Positions 17,354-25,257 of a DNA stretch of 64,000 nucleotides are shown here, piece by piece. The stretch is from an uncultured bacterium. Lineage in GTDB: Bacteria > Bacillota > Clostridia > Lachnospirales > Lachnospiraceae. The translations under genes and the position numbers were made by a program. Under the pieces are notes generated by a model. That model was not told the DNA's origin, did not search any database, and saw only the letters and a list, made by a program, of their open reading frames with translations. Numbering within the stretch: the first letter of the stretch is position 1; each line of letters begins with the position of its first letter. The DNA lies in the NCBI GenBank assembly GCA_947381965.1, contig CANCXX010000023.1, positions 1 to 64,000 of the forward strand, written 5' to 3'.

Positions 17354-18121
17354 ATGAATCAGTTGGAAGTAAAGGATTTGTGTAAAACATATGTTGTAAA
17401 TAAAAGACCCAACAATGTGCTTCGTAATGTAAATCTGACTGTGGAGGAAGGAGAGATGGTGGCTGTGATGGGGCCTTCCGGTTCAGGAAAATCTACGCTT
17501 CTTTATATGGTCAGCGGTATGGATGGCATAACAGCCGGTAAGGTGGTGTTTTCCGGCCGGGAGATAGGAAGTTTAAGCACAGGGGAAATGAGCGAAATAC
17601 GGCTGAAGGAAATGGGGTTTATTTTCCAGCAGATGTATATGTTAAAAAATCTGACAATTTATGATAATATTATTTTACCGGCATATCAGATAAAGTCAGG
17701 GAGAGGAAAGGAAGGGCGGCGGGAAGTGAACGGGCGTGCCATGGAACTGATGCGCAAGCTGGGAATTGCAGAAATTGGGGAAAATGATATCACAGAGGTT
17801 TCTGGTGGACAGCTGCAGCGTGCCTGTATCTGCCGGAGCCTTATCAACAAGCCCAAAATGATCTTTGCGGATGAACCCACAGGAGCTTTAAACCAGCAGA
17901 GTGCAAAAGAGGTTATGAGGGAGCTTAACAGAGTAAACAGAGAGGGAACAACGATTATGCTGGTTACTCATGACGGAAAGGTAGCGGCAAAATGCGACAG
18001 AGTTCTTTACATTGAGGATGGAAATATCAAAGGGGAGATACGGCTTGGAAAGCTGGAAGGGGAGGAAGTAAAAGAACGGGAGAGAAGGCTGACAGGATGG
18101 CTTTGGGAGATGGGATTTTGA
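17354..18121 (+). CDS. ABC transporter ATP-binding protein (MacB/LolD type)
   Basis: 255 residues with Walker A GPSGSGKST, Q-loop FIFQQMYML, signature VSGGQLQRA, Walker B MIFADEP and H-loop VTHD. The family partners FtsX-type permeases, so it should power the permease encoded just upstream. The start at 17354 follows AAGAGGTG; the family 3 tandem array separates it from the permease stop. The signature reads VSGGQLQRACICRSL, slightly unusual in having Cys where Ala/Val is common. A response regulator and histidine kinase follow. Confidence 0.93.
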   Translation: MNQLEVKDLCKTYVVNKRPNNVLRNVNLTVEEGEMVAVMGPSGSGKSTLLYMVSGMDGITAGKVVFSGREIGSLSTGEMSEIRLKEMGFIFQQMYMLKNLTIYDNIILPAYQIKSGRGKEGRREVNGRAMELMRKLGIAEIGENDITEVSGGQLQRACICRSLINKPKMIFADEPTGALNQQSAKEVMRELNRVNREGTTIMLVTHDGKVAAKCDRVLYIEDGNIKGEIRLGKLEGEEVKERERRLTGWLWEMGF

Positions 18122-18148
18122 GTTTGGTTTTATGGAAGGAATAAAAAC

Positions 18149-18832
18149 ATGGCAACGGATATTCTTTTGGTGGAGGACAATAAAGAATTGGCGGAACTGA
18201 CAGGAGCTTTTCTTGAAAAAGACGGTTATCATGTGACTGTCCGGCAAAGCGGGGAGGAAGCGCTTGGATTTCTTAAGGAGCATATAGTGAAGATGGTTCT
18301 TTTAGATATTATGCTGCCGGGAATGGATGGCTTTGGTTTTTGTGCGGATGTGAGGAAGGAAAGCAATGTTCCCATTATTATGGTAAGCGCAAAGGGGGAC
18401 AAGGAAGATAAGATGAACGGCTTTGCGCAGGGGGCGGATGATTATCTGGAAAAACCGGTGGATATTGATATTCTGCGGGCGAAGGTTGGGGCGCTTATGA
18501 GAAGAAACTATGAGCTAAAGCAGGAAAACCGGATGCTTTATTCAGGGGCAGTTTCCATAGACAGACAGGCAAAGCAGGTGTTTTTCCGGGGAAAGGAGAC
18601 TGCGCTTACAGGGAAGGAATATGAGCTTTTGCTCCTTTTTGTAGAAAATACAGGGAAAACCTTAAGTAAAGAGTATTTGTTTGGAAAAATCTGGGGCGCG
18701 GACAGTTTTAGCGAAAACCAGACCCTTACCGTACATGTGAAAATGCTGCGGGATAAGGTGGAGGAAGAGCCGGGAAAGCCAAGGAGAATAAAAACGGTGT
18801 GGGGGGTAGGGTATCGCTATGAAGAAAATTGA
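18149..18832 (+). CDS. OmpR/PhoB-family response regulator
   Basis: 227 residues: an N-terminal receiver domain (LLVEDNKEL acidic pair, Asp in VLLDIMLPG, Lys in YLEKPVD) and a C-terminal winged helix (LTGKEYELLLLFVENTGKTL, then TVHVKMLRDKVEEE). It is encoded 28 bp after the ABC ATPase gene and overlaps the kinase gene by 14 bp. It most likely regulates the transporter operon in response to a compound that the transporter handles. Confidence 0.93.
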   Translation: MATDILLVEDNKELAELTGAFLEKDGYHVTVRQSGEEALGFLKEHIVKMVLLDIMLPGMDGFGFCADVRKESNVPIIMVSAKGDKEDKMNGFAQGADDYLEKPVDIDILRAKVGALMRRNYELKQENRMLYSGAVSIDRQAKQVFFRGKETALTGKEYELLLLFVENTGKTLSKEYLFGKIWGADSFSENQTLTVHVKMLRDKVEEEPGKPRRIKTVWGVGYRYEEN

Positions 18833-20141
18833 GGTTCTGATTGCAGGGCTCTTCTGTTTTTATTTATCAGCAGTTCTGGGGATAAAGGTACTGTGGGGGC
18901 ATCAGCAGGAGGCGCGCAGCAGGGAATATCTGGTGGAGGCCAATAGGATTATGAGAGGCATGGAAGAGCAGGGAGGCTTTTTCATGCCTGATTTGTATAA
19001 AATGGAGCAGATAGACGGCGTCTCTTTTCTGGAAATCAAAGCCGGAAAGGAGACGGAGGATGGCAGGAAGACTTCAGGTCAGACAAAAATCTGGGAGACG
19101 GAGGAGATAGAAGAATTTTTTAGAAAAAAGAATGGCCATGAAATGTATATTGAGCCGCTGATCATTGGGGCGCAGGCGCTGGGATTTGTGCGTTTTGATT
19201 ATAAAACTTTTCTAAGCCCAGTGAAAGAATTGTACTGGATAATAGAAGGAATGATTATGCTGTCAGGAACGGTAACGCTGGGAATTTTGTTCTATATGAA
19301 AAACAAGGTGATAAAACCCTTTTTGTCCCTTAGGGATATGCCCGGTGAACTGGCAAGAGGCAGACTGGACGCGGAGCTTTTGGAAAACAAAGATCGTTAT
19401 TTTGGCAGTTTTGTGTGGGGAATTGCCATGCTCCGGGATAACCTGAAGGCGGCAAAGAAAAAGGCGCTTTCTCTGGAAAAGGAAAAAAAGATGCTTCTTT
19501 TAACTATTTCCCATGATATCAAAACCCCTCTGAATTCCATAAAGCTTTATGCAAGAGCCATAAGGGAAGGTCTTTATGACACAGAGGAAAAAAGGAAAAA
19601 AGCAACCTGCCAGATAGAGAAGCTTTCAGAGGAAATTGAGGATTTTGTGAGAAAAATCGTTCATGCGTCCAGTCAGGAAATCGTGCACATAGAAGTGGAA
19701 AATACGGAGTTTTATCTAAAAGATCTGGCAGAGCAGGTGCAGGAATACTATACGCCCAAATGCAGGCTTTCCATGACAGAATTATTGTGGGGCGCTTATG
19801 AAAATAAGCTGTTAAAGGGAGACGGGGACAGGGCTTTTGAGGTAATGGAAAATGTAATGGAAAATGCTTTTAAATATGGTGACGGACAAAAAATTGAGAT
19901 CACTTTTTATGAAGAGGAGGGCTGTCAGATTGTGAAGGTAAAAAGCTTTGGAAATCCTGTAAGGACAGAGGAAATTCCGCATTTGTTTGACAGCTTTTAC
20001 AGAGGGAGCAATGTGGGAGATAAGGAAGGAAACGGACTGGGACTTTATATCTGCCGGGAAATGATGCGGAAAATGGAAGGAGACATTTTTGTAAAGAGGG
20101 AAGGGGAAAATATGAGCGTTCATCTTGTATTCCGAATATAA
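18819..20141 (+). CDS. Sensor histidine kinase
   Basis: 440 residues. Two membrane segments (about 5-25 and 140-162) bracket a ~115-residue external domain. A short linker follows, then a HisKA dimerisation helix with LTISHDIKTPLNSIKLYARA, and an HATPase domain with N box VMENVMENAFKYG and GNGLGLYICREMM. Unlike BceS-type detoxification kinases, which have almost no external loop, this one has a sizeable sensor domain. It is the partner of the overlapping OmpR-type regulator gene. Confidence 0.92.
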   Translation: MKKIEVLIAGLFCFYLSAVLGIKVLWGHQQEARSREYLVEANRIMRGMEEQGGFFMPDLYKMEQIDGVSFLEIKAGKETEDGRKTSGQTKIWETEEIEEFFRKKNGHEMYIEPLIIGAQALGFVRFDYKTFLSPVKELYWIIEGMIMLSGTVTLGILFYMKNKVIKPFLSLRDMPGELARGRLDAELLENKDRYFGSFVWGIAMLRDNLKAAKKKALSLEKEKKMLLLTISHDIKTPLNSIKLYARAIREGLYDTEEKRKKATCQIEKLSEEIEDFVRKIVHASSQEIVHIEVENTEFYLKDLAEQVQEYYTPKCRLSMTELLWGAYENKLLKGDGDRAFEVMENVMENAFKYGDGQKIEITFYEEEGCQIVKVKSFGNPVRTEEIPHLFDSFYRGSNVGDKEGNGLGLYICREMMRKMEGDIFVKREGENMSVHLVFRI

Positions 20142-20206
20142 GGAGCCGTAAAGAAAAATTGTGCACAATCTTATCAGGTTATTTCTTTTGGCTACTTTCG
20201 GCTCCT
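20141..20206 (+). other. Large hairpin at the end of the two-component operon
   Basis: AGGAGCCG and CGGCTCCT, with extra AAAG/CTTT pairs, enclose ~40 nt containing a second small palindrome (ATTGTGCACAAT). The structure begins at the kinase stop codon. There is no T-tract, so it may be a processing or stability element, or a weak terminator. Confidence 0.45.
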
Positions 20207-20220
20207 AAGGCAGGAAAAGG

Positions 20221-20249
20221 TTGACAAAAAGAGCAGATGGATAAAGAAT
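20221..20249 (+). promoter_or_regulatory. Candidate sigma-A promoter for the DUF1266 lipoprotein gene
   Basis: TTGACA at 20221-20226 and AAGAAT at 20244-20249 with a 17-nt spacer, about 35 nt before the gene start. Confidence 0.5.
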
Positions 20250-20284
20250 AGAGTTAATTTAATTATTTTTTACAGGAGGGAAAT

Positions 20285-21493
20285 ATGAAAACGTCAAAAA
20301 GATTATTGACAGCAGCGGTTTTGTCTGTGGCAATGTTTTTTACAGGATGCGGCAAAGCAGAAGAGGTGGTTTTAGCAGACTTTACATCGGAGGACGGTAC
20401 CATAGGCATCCAGATGAATGAAAATTGGAAAACGGAGGATATGGGAACTGAAAACTGGCTTGCCGCCTTTAATGAGGAAGAGACAGAGGGAATTGTTGTC
20501 TTGCAGCTTCCAAAGGCTTTGTATGCCGGAGACATTGACGATATGGATGATGTAAAGGAGCTGGTGGAGGACTCCTTTGAATTTGAAATGTCAGGAACAA
20601 AACAGGTGGAAGGCCTTACGGTTCCGGGATTAAGCGGTCTTACTACATACAGCGGTACAATGACTGTGGAGGATGTGAAAGGGCAGGCAATTGTTGTATA
20701 TGGTGACACAGACTATGCTTTTTACAGCATTTTGTATGCAGCGCCCAAAATCAATAAAGGGAAAACGGAGTATTTTAAAAATGTATGCGCTACCTTTCAG
20801 GAGACAGAGCCTGTGGCCGACGAGATTGCGGCGGTGCCGGTTACTGACACCATCCGCTGGTTTAACGGCACTTATGCGGTGCTGACCAGGGCAAATGGCT
20901 GGGATTATAACCTGGTTGGAGGAATCAGCCCAAATTCGCTGGGCCAGTCAGTTATGCAGTCGATGCTGGATGAATGGTGGGGCGTAACTGACAATGAAAG
21001 CGCAGACGAGACATTGGAGTGGCTGCTTGTCGAGGGACACCGTGTAGATTTTGTGGAGGATATGCTCTATCTGGGAGAAAACGGCATCGGAGACGTTCCG
21101 GCGGAGGAAAGAATGGACTTTGTACTTGAAAACTTTGAAGTCAGTGAGCAGGAAGCGCAAAATTATGCAGACTGGTACAATGCTTTTGAGGAAAAGGGAG
21201 AGAGTGTGATTGCTGCATGGGATTACAGCCGGGCAATGTCCCTTTTGGGATATTATTATCTGGCAGGCTTTTATACACAGACAGAAGCGCTTGATGCTTC
21301 TTATGACCTTGCAACTGTTATCCAGCAGGAATTTGACTCCTGGGAGAGCTTTATGGAAAGCTATCTGATTGGATATGAATACTGGGCAGAGGAGGGAAGT
21401 GAGGAAAGGAGAGCGCTTTACGAAGAGATAAAGGCGGCTTCTGACAGTCCCTATAATCTGGACTGGAATCTGACATTTGAAAAAAGCTGGTAA
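20285..21493 (+). CDS. Lipoprotein with C-terminal DUF1266 domain
   Basis: 402 residues. The signal peptide ends in the lipobox FTGC (Cys about residue 21), so the mature protein is lipid-anchored outside the membrane. Residues ~30-165 are a beta-rich region of unknown family. The C-terminal ~200 residues match DUF1266: AWDYSRAMSLLGYYYLAGF and WESFMESYLIGYEYW are its two conserved blocks. The protein is very acidic. Its start has CAGGAGG 7 nt upstream and its own promoter. Function unknown; it could be a surface partner of an exported substrate. Confidence 0.75.
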   Translation: MKTSKRLLTAAVLSVAMFFTGCGKAEEVVLADFTSEDGTIGIQMNENWKTEDMGTENWLAAFNEEETEGIVVLQLPKALYAGDIDDMDDVKELVEDSFEFEMSGTKQVEGLTVPGLSGLTTYSGTMTVEDVKGQAIVVYGDTDYAFYSILYAAPKINKGKTEYFKNVCATFQETEPVADEIAAVPVTDTIRWFNGTYAVLTRANGWDYNLVGGISPNSLGQSVMQSMLDEWWGVTDNESADETLEWLLVEGHRVDFVEDMLYLGENGIGDVPAEERMDFVLENFEVSEQEAQNYADWYNAFEEKGESVIAAWDYSRAMSLLGYYYLAGFYTQTEALDASYDLATVIQQEFDSWESFMESYLIGYEYWAEEGSEERRALYEEIKAASDSPYNLDWNLTFEKSW

Positions 21494-21536
21494 AATAAAC
21501 ACTGTAAATGCCAGAAAGGATAAGAGAAAATAAGAT

Positions 21537-22304
21537 ATGATACAGAATACTTTGGATATAGAATCGGCGCCATTACTTTTACCGGAATCATTTTATGGAA
21601 AACATAATAAAATTTGTGATATTTGCATTATTACTTTTTCCCATGAGGTTATCCGCTGGGCGCTGGAGCATCTAAAGTGCCGGAAGACAGCGGAAATACG
21701 AAGCATTAATGGGAACAGGCCCATATATTTTGCAGAAGTGGATGGAAAGAAAATAGCCTTCTATATGACATTTATATCGCCGGGGGCAGCTGCTACATGT
21801 CTTGAAGAAGCCAGATGTCTGACCGGGGCGGATCATTATATTGTATTTGGTTCATGCGGATCGCTTAATCCTGGTGTGACGGATGGGAAAGTGATAGTTC
21901 CTGTCCAGGCGTATCGGGACGAAGGGCTTTCCTATCATTACCTGGCGCCGTCTGAATATATAGAATTAGAGAATGCAGGATTAGTTGCAGACTTTATGGA
22001 AAAGAGCAAGGTTCCATATGTGACAGGGAAAATCTGGACTACGGAAGCGCTTTACCGGGAGACAAAAAATAAGGTGGAGCGACTCAAAAAAGATGGATGT
22101 ATTGCTGTGGAGATGGAAGTCGCCGCTTTGGAGGCAGTGTGCAGATTTTATGGTCTGCATCTTTACGGCTTTCTCCTTCCGGGGGACTTCTTCAGCGGGG
22201 AAGAGTGGAGCGTGGGAATTTTGGGAAAAGAAGAGGAACTGGATGTGCAGGTTCGCTGTTTTAATCTTGCAATTGCCCTTGGGGTGAATGGGATAAAAAT
22301 TTAA
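21537..22304 (+). CDS. Uridine phosphorylase-like nucleoside phosphorylase
   Basis: 255 residues of the PNP/UDP phosphorylase superfamily, which cleave nucleosides with phosphate to a base and ribose-1-phosphate. Visible motifs are FISPGAAATCLEEA (phosphate site), YIVFGSCGSLNP (the GSCGGL-type block) and IAVEMEVAALEAV, where the Glu-Met-Glu contacts ribose. Length matches uridine phosphorylases, but the base-specificity residues cannot be read by eye. The ribosome site is weak (AGAAAGGA about 14 nt upstream). It is followed 39 bp later by the M19 dipeptidase gene. Confidence 0.85.
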   Translation: MIQNTLDIESAPLLLPESFYGKHNKICDICIITFSHEVIRWALEHLKCRKTAEIRSINGNRPIYFAEVDGKKIAFYMTFISPGAAATCLEEARCLTGADHYIVFGSCGSLNPGVTDGKVIVPVQAYRDEGLSYHYLAPSEYIELENAGLVADFMEKSKVPYVTGKIWTTEALYRETKNKVERLKKDGCIAVEMEVAALEAVCRFYGLHLYGFLLPGDFFSGEEWSVGILGKEEELDVQVRCFNLAIALGVNGIKI

Positions 22305-22343
22305 TATGTCCCAAACGAAACAGAGCGGGGGCTGAAAGTAAAT

Positions 22344-23324
22344 ATGAGAACGTATATTGATATGCATTGTGACGTTCTGACACGGGTGTGGATGCACCGA
22401 AACAGGGACTTATATCAGACAGGCAGCATGGTGGACTTACAAAGACTAAAGGCCGGAGGGTGCCGGATGCAGTTTTTTGCGGTTTACATGCTGCCGCTTC
22501 CCCTTAAGCAGTGTCTGGGAGCAGTTTTTCCTGAGGATGAGGATTATATTAGCAAAAATTTGGATATTTTTTACCGTACATGTAAAAGCTATCCGGATTT
22601 ACTGCGGCCCGTATACCATCCCAGGGACATGGAAGGGGAGAATTGGGAGGGCGTCTTAGGCATTTTGACGCTGGAAGATGGAAGGGCGGTAGAAGGCAGG
22701 ATAGAAAATCTGGAGAAGTTATACCAGAAAGGCATAAGGCTGATTACCCTGACATGGAATGATGCCAATTGTTTTGGGACACCAAATTCCCGGCATGTGA
22801 AAGTGATGGAGGCCGGGCTTACGAATTTTGGGTGTCAGGCAGTTGAGCGGATGAACGAACTTGGAATGTTGGTGGATGTCTCCCATCTTTCGGATGGAGG
22901 TTTTTGGGATGTGGCTGCTTTAAGCCGGATGAGCAAAAAGCCTTTTGTGGCGTCTCATTCCAATTGCAGGGCGCTGAATCCTCATCCAAGGAGCTTGACA
23001 GATGGGATGATACGTGCCCTTGGTCAGTGCGGCGGTGTGATGGGGGTAAATTTCAGGCCGGAATTTCTAACCGGAGACATCAGGTGCAAAAGAAGCAAAG
23101 CGGAAGATATTGTCCGTCATCTTCGTCATATGATAAATGTGGGAGGAACAGACTGCGCCGCAATCGGCACGGATTTTGACGGCATCAGCGGCCGGCTGGA
23201 CATTGACGGCCCGGAGCAGATGCCCCTTTTATTTACGGAACTGGAGAGGGCAGGATTTACAGAAACGGAAATTGATAAAATTGCCTTCCGGAATGTGGAG
23301 CGGGTGCTCAAAAACGTGTTATAG
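22344..23324 (+). CDS. Membrane dipeptidase (peptidase M19 family)
   Basis: 326 residues. Zinc-binding and catalytic blocks are intact: DMHCDVL near the N-terminus, LTLEDGRAVEG with the bridging Glu, VDVSHLSDGGFWDV, VASHSNCRALNPHPRSL and AIGTDFDGI. Bacterial M19 enzymes hydrolyse dipeptides, including those with D-residues, and are often cytosolic; no signal peptide is present here. It is probably co-transcribed with the upstream phosphorylase gene. Confidence 0.92.
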   Translation: MRTYIDMHCDVLTRVWMHRNRDLYQTGSMVDLQRLKAGGCRMQFFAVYMLPLPLKQCLGAVFPEDEDYISKNLDIFYRTCKSYPDLLRPVYHPRDMEGENWEGVLGILTLEDGRAVEGRIENLEKLYQKGIRLITLTWNDANCFGTPNSRHVKVMEAGLTNFGCQAVERMNELGMLVDVSHLSDGGFWDVAALSRMSKKPFVASHSNCRALNPHPRSLTDGMIRALGQCGGVMGVNFRPEFLTGDIRCKRSKAEDIVRHLRHMINVGGTDCAAIGTDFDGISGRLDIDGPEQMPLLFTELERAGFTETEIDKIAFRNVERVLKNVL

Positions 23325-23349
23325 AGGATTAGAGACAGATAGGTATAAA

Positions 23350-23425
23350 GTTTGGAAGTAAACTTCCAAACTACTTATTGGTGGCAGTACCGCAAGCGCG
23401 GCTTGCGGTATGCAGGGGTATAAGT
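23350..23425 (+). repeat. Family 4 two-hairpin leader, copy before the MBL gene
   Basis: Hairpin 1 is a perfect palindrome GTTTGGAAGT/ACTTCCAAAC. After CTACTTATTGGTGGCAG comes hairpin 2, TACCGCAAG...CTTGCGGTA, then TGCAGGGGTATAAGT and the start codon, so AGGGG is the ribosome site. A GGTATAA also precedes hairpin 1, so the two ends share a direct repeat. Related leaders precede the genes at 54493 and 55926, and a degenerate one lies at 42318. Confidence 0.8.
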
Positions 23426-24247
23426 ATGAAAATTATTAATTTAATAGAAAATACGCAGGGCAGCGGGGCTTGCCTTACAGAGCATGGGCTTAGTTTTTAT
23501 ATTGAGACAAAAAAGCACAGACTACTGGCGGATACAGGGGCATCGGATGCCTTTCTGGAAAATGCCATGCGCCTTGGGGTGGATTTAAGACAGGTGGATA
23601 CGCTGGTTTTAAGTCATGGGCACTACGACCATGCCGGAGGAATTATGGAATTTGCAAAGATAAATCCCCATGCAGCGATACTGATGCAGCGGGAGGCAGC
23701 AGGGGCGTATTACCACAAGAATGAGGCAATAGAAAAATATATAGGCATTGACCCGCAGATTATGAATCTTCCTCAGGTGGAACTGATTGAGGGGGATAAA
23801 AGAATTGATGAAGAGCTTTTCCTTTTTGGCGGTGTTTCGGGAAGGCGGCTGTGGCCTTCCGGCAACCGGGAGCTGAAGGTAAAAAAAGATGACGGGTTTT
23901 ATCAGGACGAATTTCTTCATGAACAGTATCTGGTGATAGAGCGTCAGGGTGGGGAAATTCTTATTTCAGGCTGCGCTCACAATGGAATTTTAAATATTCT
24001 GGAAAGGTTTCGGCAGATTTACCACAGGGACCCGGAAGCTGTGATAAGCGGGTTTCATATGCGGAAAAAATCCGGGTACGGGGAAGAGGATTTGGAAATC
24101 ATCAGAAAAATTGGCGGAGAATTAAAAAAGATGCGGACAAAGTTTTATACTGGACACTGTACGGGGGAAATCCCTTTTCAGATACTAAAAGAGTGCATGG
24201 GAGAGCAGCTTACCTATGTGCACAGCGGGGATGAAATTTTTTTATGA
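23426..24247 (+). CDS. MBL-fold metallo-hydrolase
   Basis: 273 residues. LVLSHGHYDHAGG is the HxHxDH zinc motif of metallo-beta-lactamase-fold enzymes; SGCAHNGILNI and TGHCTG carry later zinc ligands. This pattern is typical of the branch annotated as ribofuranosylaminobenzene 5'-phosphate synthase-like, whose true clostridial substrates are unclear. The ATG at 23426 is chosen because it follows AGGGG in the leader repeat; an upstream in-frame start at 23378 lies inside the repeat. Confidence 0.88.
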   Translation: MKIINLIENTQGSGACLTEHGLSFYIETKKHRLLADTGASDAFLENAMRLGVDLRQVDTLVLSHGHYDHAGGIMEFAKINPHAAILMQREAAGAYYHKNEAIEKYIGIDPQIMNLPQVELIEGDKRIDEELFLFGGVSGRRLWPSGNRELKVKKDDGFYQDEFLHEQYLVIERQGGEILISGCAHNGILNILERFRQIYHRDPEAVISGFHMRKKSGYGEEDLEIIRKIGGELKKMRTKFYTGHCTGEIPFQILKECMGEQLTYVHSGDEIFL

Positions 24248-24365
24248 CATAGAATGGGCTTTCCATGACCACACCACTGTACTGCCTGGAAAAGCGGACC
24301 GATAAAAATATTGTAATATTTTTGTTTGATTTAAAAACTTTGGCAGGGCGGAGAGGGGGAATTCT

Positions 24366-25223
24366 ATGTACCCGGTAAAAAATACAGATTATTCATCTTC
24401 ATATAAATATGGGGAATCATATACATCCTGTACATCCGTGCGCAAGGAGGAAAGGGATGCCCAGGGGAAAGCGGCAGAGGGCGCGCCGCAGGCAGCTTCC
24501 GGGAGCGGGAATACGGAAGCGGCCGGCAGCCTGCAGGAAAACAAAAAGGAAAATAAGAAAGAAAAGACAGAAAAAGAGACAGATTTCTTTACCCAATTGC
24601 AGAAGAAACAGGAAGAAGAGGACGTAAGCGGAATACAAAAACTGATAGAAAGAATGAAAAGCGAATCCCAGGCAATTAAGGACGCTTTTGACAAGAAAAA
24701 GCAGAAAAACCTTTATGACGCCACAGCCGATCTGATGGCCATAGCCAATGCGGAGGAAGAGGCTTCTCTTAGAACCATTCACACAAGGCTATTGTTCAAG
24801 GCCCGGATGCTTCGCAGCAGCGGGGCGTCTTCCGGGGAAATTAAAGTGGCCCTTACCAAGATAAAAAAGGTAATTGGAAAAGTAAAGGCAAAGATTAAAA
24901 ATCTCCAGAAGGAAGAAGAGATAGACAAGAAAAGAGAGCGGGCAGAGAAAGCAAAGCAGCGCAAAATGGAAGAAGAACTTAGAAGGGAACTAGAGATGCG
25001 CAGAAACGTGCGCAAAAAGAGGGAAAAGAAAGATGTGGAGGAAAGCCGGATGGGAATGGGCGCCAATTATGGGGGGCCGGCAGGAAATGATACGGCCTCC
25101 ATGCAGTCAGCAGGCGGCAGCGTTATTTCCAGCATTTCACCGGAGGGAGCGGCCCTGGCGGATGAAACGCTTCTGTCTGCGGATGCCATGATGGGAGCAG
25201 GGGAGGCTCCTGTAATAAATTAA
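24366..25223 (+). CDS. Charged coiled-coil protein of unknown function
   Basis: 285 residues without a signal peptide or membrane segment. The N-terminal ~80 residues are low-complexity (Ser, Gly, Lys, Glu). Residues ~85-235 are strongly helical and Lys/Glu-rich, with heptad-like spacing (KKVIGKVKAKIKNLQKEEE), and the tail is Gly/Ala/Ser-rich. I do not recognise a domain. It has GAGAGGGGG upstream and a strong terminator directly after it, so it is a single-gene unit. Its make-up resembles cytosolic scaffold or cell-envelope-associated proteins of Lachnospiraceae, but that is only an impression. Confidence 0.75.
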   Translation: MYPVKNTDYSSSYKYGESYTSCTSVRKEERDAQGKAAEGAPQAASGSGNTEAAGSLQENKKENKKEKTEKETDFFTQLQKKQEEEDVSGIQKLIERMKSESQAIKDAFDKKKQKNLYDATADLMAIANAEEEASLRTIHTRLLFKARMLRSSGASSGEIKVALTKIKKVIGKVKAKIKNLQKEEEIDKKRERAEKAKQRKMEEELRRELEMRRNVRKKREKKDVEESRMGMGANYGGPAGNDTASMQSAGGSVISSISPEGAALADETLLSADAMMGAGEAPVIN

Positions 25224-25251
25224 AAATACCGGCCATAAGGCCGGTATTTTT
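25222..25251. terminator. Bidirectional rho-independent terminator
   Basis: AAAAATACCGGCC and GGCCGGTATTTTT around a 4-nt ATAA loop. A-tract and T-tract on opposite sides serve both the coiled-coil gene and the convergent ABC exporter gene. Confidence 0.95.
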
Positions 25252-25257
25252 GCGTTC

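Noticed and set aside
16978-17390. Minus-strand proteins with perfect 35-residue repeats
   Set aside because: They are antisense translations of the tandem DNA repeat, without ribosome sites or family matches.
14622-20141. Typical BceAB/BceRS bacitracin module
   Set aside because: The permease has two FtsX domains with large external loops and the kinase has a sizeable external sensor, unlike BceB and BceS.
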